Of a DNA stretch of 64,000 bases, positions 44,560 through 53,157 are shown one piece after another (position 1 is the first letter of the stretch; the number at the start of each line of letters is the position of its first letter). The notes under the pieces were generated by a model. The model saw only the letters and a program-made list of their open reading frames with translations, searched no databases and was not told where the DNA came from. The translations under genes and the position numbers were made by a program. This DNA comes from Aureitalea marina. Its GTDB lineage: Bacteria; Bacteroidota; Bacteroidia; Flavobacteriales; Flavobacteriaceae. The stretch lies in the NCBI RefSeq assembly GCF_002943755.1, contig NZ_MQUB01000001.1, forward strand, positions 1,414,501 to 1,478,500, given 5' to 3'.

Positions 44560-45756
44560 ATGAAAAATTTTATTGTTCTGTTACTTTTTCTTGGATTTTG
44601 GCAACTCGGCCTGGCCCAACCAAATACGGATGTTTATCTCCTGGATTATCAATTGAAGGAATCCCAATTGACTGCAACGGGTTTCAAGAATTTGTCCAAC
44701 AATATGGGCTATGACAATCAACCCTCCTGGTATGACGAGGATACAGTGGTGTATGGCCGCACACAAAACGGAGCTACAGAGATCGCCTTGCAGACGACCG
44801 ATGGTTCTGAAGCCCGTACTCCCTTTCAACTGACCTCGGGTGGAGAATATTCTCCTCAACGTTTAAGCGTCGATTCCGAGGATGTACTAGCCGTCCGTTT
44901 AGATACAACCGGATACCAGGGTCTCTATCTGTATACCAAGGACAGTAACTCAACAGAACTGATAAAGGGGCTTCGGATGGCCTACTTCACCATAATAAAC
45001 CCCAACGACCTCATTGGTTCTGTTCTTTCAGATAACCGGCTGGACCTGGTCAGGGTAGATCTTATGGCCAAACAGATCGACACCTTGTTCGACATTTCAG
45101 GTCGCTCCATAAACATACGCCCCAACAAGAAGGCCGTGAGTTATACCCTAGTCAATGAGGATGGCAACCACGAGATCTTCCAATTGGATCTGGATTCTGG
45201 GGAAAGTTTCTTTATTGCCCAATTACCTATTGGTATTCAGGACTACATCTGGTTAAATAACGATCAGATCCTGATCGGTAGTGGTCCAAGGCTATTTATT
45301 TACGACCTATTCGTGGGTGGGGAATGGAAACAAGTTGGGGACTTAAGTGATTTTGGCATTGATGAAATTACTCGAATGTCTAAAAATCCAGGTAAGGATC
45401 AGATCGCCATAGTCGCCATGCCAGTGATCAGTGCGACCGAACAGATCGTACAGCAACAATTGGATGCCTATAACAATAGGGACATCGATGGTTTTATGGC
45501 GACCTACAGTGACGATATCGCTCTTTATAACTTCCCGGACCAATTGATGGGAGAAGGGCAAGAATCCATGCGTAAACAATATGCGGGCTTCTTTGACAGC
45601 ACCCCGGATCTGCACTGTGAGATCCAAAAGCGGATCGTTATCGGAAATCGCGTGATCGATCACGAACTGGTCACTGCAAATGGTCAGCAATTCACGGCAG
45701 TTGCCATTTACGAGGTGGAGAACGGAAAGATCGTTAAAGTGACCTTCCTCAGATAA
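44560..45756 (+). CDS. Secreted TolB-like beta-propeller with C-terminal NTF2/SnoaL domain
   Basis: The 398-residue protein has a signal peptide (MKNFIVLLLFLGFWQLGLA) and a beta-propeller from about residue 25 to 290 (PSWYDEDTVVYGRTQ, SGRSINIRPNKKAVSYTLVN; TolB/PD40-like). The final 100 residues (IVQQQLDAYNNRDIDGFMAT, then YSDDIALYNFP) are an NTF2-like SnoaL fold, followed by a predicted ligand pocket ending KIVKVTFLR. This fusion of a propeller with NTF2 is uncommon; function is unknown. Not obviously part of an operon. Confidence 0.72.
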   Translation: MKNFIVLLLFLGFWQLGLAQPNTDVYLLDYQLKESQLTATGFKNLSNNMGYDNQPSWYDEDTVVYGRTQNGATEIALQTTDGSEARTPFQLTSGGEYSPQRLSVDSEDVLAVRLDTTGYQGLYLYTKDSNSTELIKGLRMAYFTIINPNDLIGSVLSDNRLDLVRVDLMAKQIDTLFDISGRSINIRPNKKAVSYTLVNEDGNHEIFQLDLDSGESFFIAQLPIGIQDYIWLNNDQILIGSGPRLFIYDLFVGGEWKQVGDLSDFGIDEITRMSKNPGKDQIAIVAMPVISATEQIVQQQLDAYNNRDIDGFMATYSDDIALYNFPDQLMGEGQESMRKQYAGFFDSTPDLHCEIQKRIVIGNRVIDHELVTANGQQFTAVAIYEVENGKIVKVTFLR

Positions 45757-45796
45757 CGCAACCAACCAGACCGCAATACGTCTTTTGATAAAAGTT

Positions 45797-46240
45797 ATGA
45801 AAAGACCTTTCCTCCTACTTTGTCTATTAGCCCTGATCAGCTGTGAATCCGACGATAGAGAACCCGATTGTTCCCTCGTTCTCCCGCCACCAAATTGGTT
45901 CGCGATAGGATTTATAGACCAGGCTGGCAATCCATTGATCGGAACAGTATTCACCCAAGATTCCTTTAAACTGGCAGGCGCGGGTAAGGTCATCTATCTG
46001 AGACCTGTGTCTTTTGGAACTAGAGAAACGTTGCTTGTACCCTTTCCCGATATACAGAACGGGGCAACCTATAACTTGGAATTGGATGCCGACAATACAG
46101 AAAGGTTGCGAGTCGATTTTGAGACCAGGGAATCCAGCTGTGGGAATAGTTATATCATATCGGCACTTTTTTACAATGGTAAGTTATTCTCCGAAGAAGA
46201 CGAAGAGGTTTATCTGTTGCCTAAACAGATTGATCCCTAA
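45797..46240 (+). CDS. Small lipoprotein, unknown function
   Basis: From ATG 45797 the 147-residue product has a lipoprotein signal (MKRPFLLLCLLALISCESDD, lipobox LISC). A TTG four codons upstream is less natural. The mature part is beta-rich, with GFIDQAGNPLIGTVFT resembling carboxypeptidase-regulatory-like repeats, and three cysteines. Function unknown. It is 28 bases after the propeller gene. Confidence 0.68.
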   Translation: MKRPFLLLCLLALISCESDDREPDCSLVLPPPNWFAIGFIDQAGNPLIGTVFTQDSFKLAGAGKVIYLRPVSFGTRETLLVPFPDIQNGATYNLELDADNTERLRVDFETRESSCGNSYIISALFYNGKLFSEEDEEVYLLPKQIDP

Positions 46241-46243
46241 TTT

Positions 46244-47089
46244 TTACTTGATCCAGAAACCCACCCCGGCAGTGGGGCCAAAAAGAGAGATATCCATATC
46301 GAAGGTTTGGCCTCCTAATTCCTTGCGATAGTCGATATTATACCAAGCAGTTCCTAGGTGAACATCGATAAGTGGCGAGATCCTGTAGCGCACACTATTG
46401 CTCAATGCCCAGGTAAAATTGTTGTCCCAGGTACTGGCATCCAGGTGTGCCTCAATTCTGAAACGGCCCGGATCCAATGCAATTACAGCTCCTAACATAG
46501 GCTCAAAAAAAGAAGGTTCTACGTTGACCAGATCAGAACCACCCGGCAATTGAGAGAACAAGCTCATATTGATGTATCGAACTCCGAGATATCCGTATAA
46601 TTTCCAGGGTAATTTTGGTTCGGGACCAGAATCCAATAAAGCATAACCGCCCATCAGGCGAACAATGCTTCCATTAACTCGATAATAGACTAGTTCTGTA
46701 GCCGAGCCATCCGGTCTTTGGAATTGAAACGAAGTGCCTATCCGACCGGTGAATCCGTCGGCATAGATCTGGAACTTGCCCAGATCCAATTGAAAGCGCG
46801 CTGAAAAGTAGAATTCCAATCCGGTATCCCCATTAAGCCGATCAAATTCTCTTTCGCTATCTCCACCTCCGGATGAAAATTCAAGTTCGCCATAAGCCAA
46901 CTTGCCCCTGAGCCCCGGAATCCAAAGCGGCAGATCCAGTAACCAGCGTCTGTCGGACTCTGAATAGCGCTTGGTCTCCAGGGTGTCCTGTTGCTGCCCA
47001 ATTAACTCGAAAGTTCCTGAGAATAAAGCAACTGCCAGCAGAAGCCAAAAGTGTAAATAGAGATTGTAAGTTCGAATTGTAGAATTCAC
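46244..47089 (-). CDS. Probable outer-membrane beta-barrel protein, unknown function
   Basis: The 281-residue protein has a signal-peptide-like N-terminus and about ten amphipathic strands with alternating aromatic residues (FYFSARFQLDLGKFQIYADG, WKLYGYLGVRYINMSLF, GTAWYNIDYRKELGGQTFDM) and ends in GVGFWIK, a typical barrel end. Length and pattern suit an 8-12-strand barrel such as those annotated as outer membrane beta-barrel protein. No specific family. It converges on the lipoprotein gene with a 3-base gap. Confidence 0.65.
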   Translation of the reverse strand: MNSTIRTYNLYLHFWLLLAVALFSGTFELIGQQQDTLETKRYSESDRRWLLDLPLWIPGLRGKLAYGELEFSSGGGDSEREFDRLNGDTGLEFYFSARFQLDLGKFQIYADGFTGRIGTSFQFQRPDGSATELVYYRVNGSIVRLMGGYALLDSGPEPKLPWKLYGYLGVRYINMSLFSQLPGGSDLVNVEPSFFEPMLGAVIALDPGRFRIEAHLDASTWDNNFTWALSNSVRYRISPLIDVHLGTAWYNIDYRKELGGQTFDMDISLFGPTAGVGFWIK

Positions 47090-47202
47090 CTATTGTCTTA
47101 GACTTGGATCTTAAAAGTATCAAATTCTTAAGAAACCGCTAAAGCGTTGCATGATCATAGATGACCGCTTGAGATTTCCTATTTTTAAAACAAAATACAC
47201 AC

Positions 47203-48533
47203 ATGAAAAGCACACTGACATTTTTTACCATCATGTCTTTCGGTCTCCTCTTCGCACAATCGGACAGCCGGATTTATGACATCATCAATGACGTATCGGC
47301 AAATCGCATTGAAGCGGACATTACCACATTGGCCAACTTCGGCACCCGACATACCCTTAGCGATACCATCTCGGAAACCAGGGGAATTGGAGCGGCCCGA
47401 AGGTGGATCAAGGCGGAATTTGATAAGATCTCACAGGACTGCAATAACTGCCTGGAAGTTTTTTATCAAAGCAATCTCATCCCTAAAGGCGACAACAATC
47501 GCATCGTTAAAGACGTGAATATCGTTAATGTTGCTGCTGTGCTCAAGGGCAGTAAATATCCCAACCGCTACGTGATCATGAGTGGGGACATCGATTCCAG
47601 GATCAGCGATCCTACCAATTACACGGACGATTCTCCCGGCGCCAACGACAACGCTTCCGGCATGGCCGGAACCATAGAGGCAGCCAGAGTTCTTTCGAAA
47701 TATCAGTTTGAGAGCAGTGTGATTTTCCTGGGTCTTAGCGGAGAAGAGCAAGGACTATACGGCGGTAAAGGATTTGCCCAATTTGCCAAAGACAAAGGCT
47801 GGGAGATCATAGGAGTACTGAACAACGACATGATCGGGAACATACAAGGGGTCAATGGGGTGATCAGCAACCGTGATTTCCGCATCTTTTCAGAACCTGT
47901 CCCCCTACCGAAACTGAACGGCAACGCCGAGGACGTCGTTTTTACGGGGGTGAAGTGGACGGCATTAGCCGACAACTGGCTCGGTACATACACAAGACCA
48001 CCAAAACCTATATGCCAGAGATGAACCCCATGATGATCTATCGCCTGGACCGTTTTGGCCGAGGGGGACATCATCGCCCATTCAACGACCAGGGCTTTGC
48101 AGGGGTAAGGATCATGGAGGCCCATGAGAACTATACCCAGCAACACCAGGATATCCGGACGGAGAATGGAATTGAATACGGCGACAAACTCAAATTTGTC
48201 AACTTTGACTACGCGGCCAAACTTACGGCGGTCAATGCGATCAACCTGGCTAGCCTGGCCTGGGCGCCTACGGCTCCAACTGAGGTTGAGATCGGAGGTA
48301 TTGTTGAACCTTCAGCCAAATTGCGTTGGAAGAAAGTAGATGGCGCTGTGGGTTATAAGTTGTACTGGAGAGACACTACCTCTCCTACCTGGGATCATCA
48401 TATGGTTGTTGGGGATGTTTCGGAATACACCCTGGATGGTATTGTCATCGACAATTATTTCTTCGGTGTGGCTGCCATTGGTGCAGATGGGCACGAGAGC
48501 CCGGTTGTATTTCCGAGTGGAATTTTCAGATAA
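47203..48533 (+). pseudogene. M28-family zinc metallopeptidase (aminopeptidase) with C-terminal Fn3-like domain, frameshifted
   Basis: The joined gene encodes about 443 residues with a signal peptide (MKSTLTFFTIMSFGLLFA). SPGANDNASGMAGTIEAARV and FLGLSGEEQGLYGGKG supply the zinc ligands and catalytic glutamate of M28, and GGHHRPFNDQGFAGVRIMEA the last ligands. The frame breaks in the C5 run at 47901-47905; one added C gives VPPTETERQRRGRRFYGGEV, which matches the family. The C-terminal 85 residues (AKLRWKKVDGAVGYKLYWRD) are Fn3-like. It probably removes N-terminal residues from extracellular peptides. First gene of a tight cluster of peptide and amide hydrolases; likely sequence error. Confidence 0.87.
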
Positions 48534-48535
48534 GT

Positions 48536-50164
48536 ATGCGAATCAACCTAATCCTTTTGATCCTGCTGCTTTGGTCCACTTCTTTATTGGCCCAGACTTA
48601 TACCAGGGAAGACAGCATCCGTGGGAGTATAACCCCAGAGCGGGCCTGGTGGGATCTGCAGCATTATGACCTGGAGGTCAAGGTCTATCCCCAGCAGCAA
48701 TATATCAGTGGTACCAATGTGATCACCTTTAAAACCATCAGTACTTCCGATAAGATGCAGATAGACCTGCAAGCACCCATGCAGATCGATTCAGTTGTGT
48801 ACAAGGGTCAAATAATCAAAGTGACGAACGAGGCTAGTGCCCATTATCTGGAATTGCCCGAGATCGACATCAGTGCAGAAGATCAGGTGACCATTTACTG
48901 GTCTGGGGAACCCAAAGTGGCCGTACGTCCGCCATGGGACGGTGGATGGACCTGGCAGCAAGACAGCAACGGTAAAGCCTTCATTGCGACCTCGAACCAG
49001 GGTATTGGTTCTAGTGTCTGGTGGCCCAACAAGGACCATCCGGCGGATGAGCCTGATAAGGGGGTTGACCTTAAGATCAATGTACCCGCTGGGCTAACTG
49101 CGGTAGGAAATGGCAGATTGCTCCGCAAATGGGAAGCGGCCGACCGAATCACCTATCATTGGAAGGTGGTCAACCCGATCAACAATTATGGAGTGAATGT
49201 GAACATCGGAGATTACGTCAATTTCCAGGAAACCTATGCCGGTGAGGCCGGCAATCTGGATCTGGACTATTGGGTACTTCGGGAAAATGAAGAAAAGGCC
49301 AGGGAGCAGTTCAAACAAACCCCCATGATGATGAAGGCCTTTGAACACTGGTTTGGCCCCTACCCTTTTTACGAGGATAGCTTTAAGCTGGTAGAAGTTC
49401 CATATTTGGGTATGGAACACCAAAGTAGTGTGACCTATGGAAACGGCTATCAGAACGGCTACCGCGGAACAGACCTGTCCGGTTCGGGCTGGGGTCTAAA
49501 GTTCGATTTCATTATCATTCATGAGGCTGGTCACGAGTGGTTTGCCAACAACATTACCAATACGGATGTGGCAGATATGTGGATTCATGAAGGGTTCACG
49601 GCCTATAGTGAAAACCTGTACCTGGATTACTATCACGGGACAGATGCTTCCGCCGACTATGTCATCGGAACGCGCAGGAATATTCAGAATCAGACTCCCA
49701 TTATCGGAGACTATGGAGTGGCTCGATCTGGTGGTAACGATATGTATTACAAGGGAGCCAATATGCTACATACTCTCAGACAGTTAGTGGAAGATGATGA
49801 AAAGTGGCGGCAGATGTTGCGAGGGCTTAACAAGGAATTCTATCATCAAACCGTAAGTTCCAAGCAGGTAGAAGATTATCTCAGTGCCCAAAAAGGAGCC
49901 GATCTCTCCAGTTTCTTTGACCAGTATCTAAGGACATCCAAGATCCCTGTACTGAATTATTCGATTGAGGATAAGACCTTAGAATTCTATTACGAGAATA
50001 TCATAGAAGGATTCGACATGCCAGTCATTGCCCTGATCAACGGAGAGGAACAATGGATCTTTCCCAAGGCAACTTTAGAGCAACTGGAATGGAAAGAGAC
50101 AATTGAGAAATTCGAGATCAAGCGGGATTTCTACATCAATTCCGAGAATCATAAAAAAAACTAA
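48536..50164 (+). CDS. M1-family zinc metallopeptidase (aminopeptidase N-like)
   Basis: The 542-residue protein has a signal peptide (MRINLILLILLLWSTSLLA) and the M1 catalytic set HEAGHEWFANN and, 18 residues on, HEGFTAYSENLY with the third ligand; the exopeptidase GxMEN motif appears as YLGMEHQSSVTYGNGY. It removes N-terminal residues from peptides. The domain order (beta-sandwich first, thermolysin-like after) and the C-terminus without the full ERAP domain make it a short M1. It starts two bases after the M28 gene and its stop shares one base with the nitrilase gene. Confidence 0.93.
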   Translation: MRINLILLILLLWSTSLLAQTYTREDSIRGSITPERAWWDLQHYDLEVKVYPQQQYISGTNVITFKTISTSDKMQIDLQAPMQIDSVVYKGQIIKVTNEASAHYLELPEIDISAEDQVTIYWSGEPKVAVRPPWDGGWTWQQDSNGKAFIATSNQGIGSSVWWPNKDHPADEPDKGVDLKINVPAGLTAVGNGRLLRKWEAADRITYHWKVVNPINNYGVNVNIGDYVNFQETYAGEAGNLDLDYWVLRENEEKAREQFKQTPMMMKAFEHWFGPYPFYEDSFKLVEVPYLGMEHQSSVTYGNGYQNGYRGTDLSGSGWGLKFDFIIIHEAGHEWFANNITNTDVADMWIHEGFTAYSENLYLDYYHGTDASADYVIGTRRNIQNQTPIIGDYGVARSGGNDMYYKGANMLHTLRQLVEDDEKWRQMLRGLNKEFYHQTVSSKQVEDYLSAQKGADLSSFFDQYLRTSKIPVLNYSIEDKTLEFYYENIIEGFDMPVIALINGEEQWIFPKATLEQLEWKETIEKFEIKRDFYINSENHKKN

Positions 50165-51084
50165 TGAAGGTCTGGGTGGGCTTAGTTCAGCAAGCTTCAG
50201 CTTTTTTCGATAAAGAGAAAGGCCTGGAACAATTAGCCCATTGGACTGCGGAATGCGCCAAGAATAAGTGCGACCTGGTTGTATTCCCCGAATCGTTCAT
50301 CCCGGGTTATCCAAGGGGCTTCGATTTTGGAGCAGTTGTGGGAAGCAGGAATGATGAGGGCCGCGAACTCTACAATCAATATCACAAACAGAGCATGGAC
50401 CTCAGTGGTGAGGACGGGGCCTTGCTGGAAGATCTGGCTAAAGAACACCAACAATACTTGGTTGTTGGAATAACTGAAAAAGAGCAGGATCACGGAAGTC
50501 TATATTGTTCTATGGTGTATGTTTCTCCGGAAAAAGGTATCATGGGAGTGCATCGAAAGATCAAACCGACGGGAACAGAACGCGTGATCTGGGCAGAAGC
50601 TGGTGCGGAAAGCCTGGTCAGTTTTCAGACTGAGATAGGACGTCTGGGTGGGCTTATTTGTTGGGAGAACTACATGCCCCTGGCCAGGATGAGCATGTAT
50701 GAGAGAGGGGTGCAAATTTATTTGGCTCCAACAGCGGATGCACGCGACAGCTGGGTACGGAGTTTACAGCATATTGCCCTGGAGGGGCGTTGCTTTGTGA
50801 TGGGTTGTAATCAGTATTTCACACCGGATATGTACCCGGAAGAATTGAGCTCTCAACTTAGAAATGAGGAAAGAGCAAAATGCCGCGGCGGAAGCGTGAT
50901 CGTATCCCCCTTTGGAGAAATTATTGCGGGACCCCTATGGGATGAGTCCGGTCTGGTGGTAGCCGAAATTGACCTGGAAGACATTAACAGGTCCAAGCTT
51001 GACTTTGACCCCAAAGCGCACTACAACCGTCCTGATATCTTTAAGTTTGACGTTCCCGATCAACCTCCGACCTATGAAGAATAA
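50164..51084 (+). CDS. Nitrilase-superfamily carbon-nitrogen hydrolase (nitrilase branch)
   Basis: The 306-residue protein carries the Glu-Lys-Cys triad: VVFPESFIPGYP (Glu, about residue 42), HRKIKPTGTER (Lys), and GGLICWENYMPLARM (Cys). CWENYMP is characteristic of the nitrilase/cyanide-hydratase branch rather than amidases. It has no signal peptide, so it is cytoplasmic. It overlaps the amidohydrolase by 11 bases and the M1 stop by one base. Substrate is unknown. Confidence 0.9.
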   Translation: MKVWVGLVQQASAFFDKEKGLEQLAHWTAECAKNKCDLVVFPESFIPGYPRGFDFGAVVGSRNDEGRELYNQYHKQSMDLSGEDGALLEDLAKEHQQYLVVGITEKEQDHGSLYCSMVYVSPEKGIMGVHRKIKPTGTERVIWAEAGAESLVSFQTEIGRLGGLICWENYMPLARMSMYERGVQIYLAPTADARDSWVRSLQHIALEGRCFVMGCNQYFTPDMYPEELSSQLRNEERAKCRGGSVIVSPFGEIIAGPLWDESGLVVAEIDLEDINRSKLDFDPKAHYNRPDIFKFDVPDQPPTYEE

Positions 51085-52489
51085 GCCAGAATTTAGATTA
51101 GTAGGACCGCTCTTGATTTTGGTCCTAATTGGATGTCAAAACCGCCAGCAGCCTAGATGGGACTTGGCTTTAGAAGGAGGTCAAATCCTCGATCTCGATA
51201 GCGGAGTCTATAGCCAGGGGAACATCTACATCAAGGATGGCATCATTGACAGTATCAGCAGTGAGAGATTACCTGCTGATCGAGTGATCGATGCCACGGG
51301 TAAATTCATACTTCCCGGGTTCTGGGACAATCATGTCCATTTCAGAGGTGGGGATTCCCTGATCCAAGAGAACAAGGACTACCTCAGGTGGTTCCTGATC
51401 AACGGGATTACCAGTGTGAGAGATGCCGGTGGTGATCTGGGCCTGGAAGTCATTGGTTGGCGGGATTCCATCAATTCCGGCCTGCTGGATGGTCCCACCA
51501 TCTATACGGCCGGACCTAAACTGGACGGCCCTAATGCCACCTGGGCAGGCTCCCTGGTAGTGGATTCTGATCCCTCGGTCAGTAAGGCCTTGGACTCCCT
51601 GCAAAGTCTTAAAGTGGATTTTGTCAAACTTTATGATAGTCGGATCTCACGAGAAGCCTATTTGTGGTCCCTGCAAGAGGCAGAAAATCGAGGATATATC
51701 AGCAGCGGACATATGCCTTTTACGGTCAATCTTGATGAAGCCGTAGCCGCTGGTCAGGATGCCATAGAACATTTGTATTATGTATTGAAAGGATGTTCTG
51801 CAGAAGAGGATCAGATCACTGAACAAGTCCAACTAGGCGAATTGGGTTTTTGGGGCTCCATGGATCAATTGATGGCCACTTACAGTGAGGATCAGATGAA
51901 GATGACCGCCAGGATGCTTATAGATAATAACACCGTTGTGGTGCCCACGCTATATATTGGGCAGACACTTAGTTACCTGGACGAAACAGATCACAGTCAG
52001 GATGCCTGGCTGAAACTGGTGAGTCCCAAGATGCAAGCAACCTACCAGGGAAGAATTGATCGATCACTCAATTCCAGTGAAGAAGCCAGGGAGGAGAGGA
52101 AGCAATTGGATAAGGTGTTCAGACAACTCACTGCCCGTCTTAATGAAGAGGGCGTAACCTTGCTCTCAGGATCAGATAGCGGTGCCTATAATTCTTATGT
52201 TTATCCAGGCACTTCGCTGCACGGTGAATTAAGGGCTATGGTGGACGTTGGTTTGGAGCCAATAGCTGCACTCAGAACCTCCGCTAGCAATGGCGCAAGA
52301 TTTATGCGTGTTAACGATCAGGTTGGCAGCATACAAGAAGGCATGGTGGCGGATCTGGTCATTCTCACTGCCGACCCCTTGGAAGATATCAGTAACAGCC
52401 GAAAACTGGACAAGGTGATCAAAGTAGGACAGGTCTTCGACCCAGCACAAATGGCGAAGGAGATCGGTTGTGAATCATGTTTGGACTAA
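51074..52489 (+). CDS. Amidohydrolase-family lipoprotein
   Basis: From ATG 51074 the protein has 471 residues and a lipoprotein signal (MKNKPEFRLVGPLLILVLIG, Cys at lipobox). The metal-binding pattern is FWDNHVHFRGGD (HxH), VDFVKLYDS (carbamylatable Lys), SSGHMPF (His), IEHLYYV (His) and LLSGSDSGAY (Asp), typical of imidazolonepropionase-like peptidase/dipeptidase members. It sits on the outer or inner membrane face by its lipid anchor. The upstream 35-residue extension reading through the nitrilase gene is rejected. Translation is coupled with the nitrilase gene. Confidence 0.9.
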   Translation: MKNKPEFRLVGPLLILVLIGCQNRQQPRWDLALEGGQILDLDSGVYSQGNIYIKDGIIDSISSERLPADRVIDATGKFILPGFWDNHVHFRGGDSLIQENKDYLRWFLINGITSVRDAGGDLGLEVIGWRDSINSGLLDGPTIYTAGPKLDGPNATWAGSLVVDSDPSVSKALDSLQSLKVDFVKLYDSRISREAYLWSLQEAENRGYISSGHMPFTVNLDEAVAAGQDAIEHLYYVLKGCSAEEDQITEQVQLGELGFWGSMDQLMATYSEDQMKMTARMLIDNNTVVVPTLYIGQTLSYLDETDHSQDAWLKLVSPKMQATYQGRIDRSLNSSEEAREERKQLDKVFRQLTARLNEEGVTLLSGSDSGAYNSYVYPGTSLHGELRAMVDVGLEPIAALRTSASNGARFMRVNDQVGSIQEGMVADLVILTADPLEDISNSRKLDKVIKVGQVFDPAQMAKEIGCESCLD

Positions 52490-53059
52490 ATGGAGAAGCC
52501 AGAGCTATATTTCCCCAGGGATGTGGAGTGGCGAGAATGGTTGGAGATCAATCACAACCGCTACCAGCAGGGTGTTTACTTGATCTTCAATAAACTGGAG
52601 ACCAAGATTCCAACCATGCGCTGGGAAGAAGCGGTCAAGGTAGCTCTTTGTTTCGGTTGGATCGATGCGACGGTAAAGAGTCTGGGCGGTGGTAAACGAC
52701 GACAATACTTTTGCCCCAGGCGAAAGAAAAGTGGCTGGAGCGCCCTCAACAAACAATATATTGAAGAACTTGACCTGGCTGGTCTTATGCATGAGAGCGG
52801 TTGGCAGCGGATTCAACAGGCTTTGGAAGATGGCTCCTGGACCAAGCTTGACGATATAGAAAAAGGCATAATTCCAGAACCGTTACAAGCTGCATTTCAT
52901 CTCAATCCCATGGCCTATGAGAACTTCAATAATTTTAGTCCGGGCTATCGAAAATCATATATCCGCTGGGTCACTGAAGCCAAGCGAGAAGAGACCCGGA
53001 ATAAGCGAATTGCTGAGGTTGTTCGTCTTTGTGCGGCCAATATCAAGGCGAGAAACTAA
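52490..53059 (+). CDS. YdeI/OmpD-associated family protein
   Basis: The 189-residue protein starts directly after the amidohydrolase stop (TAAATG). WEEAVKVALCFGWIDATVKS and RRQYFCPRRKKSGWSALNK are the family hallmarks, and the C-terminal segment (RKSYIRWVTEAKREETRNKR) belongs to the YdeI/OmpD-associated fold. E. coli YdeI is linked to resistance to cationic peptides, but the biochemical role is unknown. Last gene of the five-gene cluster. Confidence 0.9.
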   Translation: MEKPELYFPRDVEWREWLEINHNRYQQGVYLIFNKLETKIPTMRWEEAVKVALCFGWIDATVKSLGGGKRRQYFCPRRKKSGWSALNKQYIEELDLAGLMHESGWQRIQQALEDGSWTKLDDIEKGIIPEPLQAAFHLNPMAYENFNNFSPGYRKSYIRWVTEAKREETRNKRIAEVVRLCAANIKARN

Positions 53060-53157
53060 AAAAGGATAAAAATTCGACCAACGGGCCATTTCGTTAACAC
53101 TTTCTAACTCTCCAACCCCTTTAAAATTGGTATTTTAGGGAGTTAAATTTCAACTTC

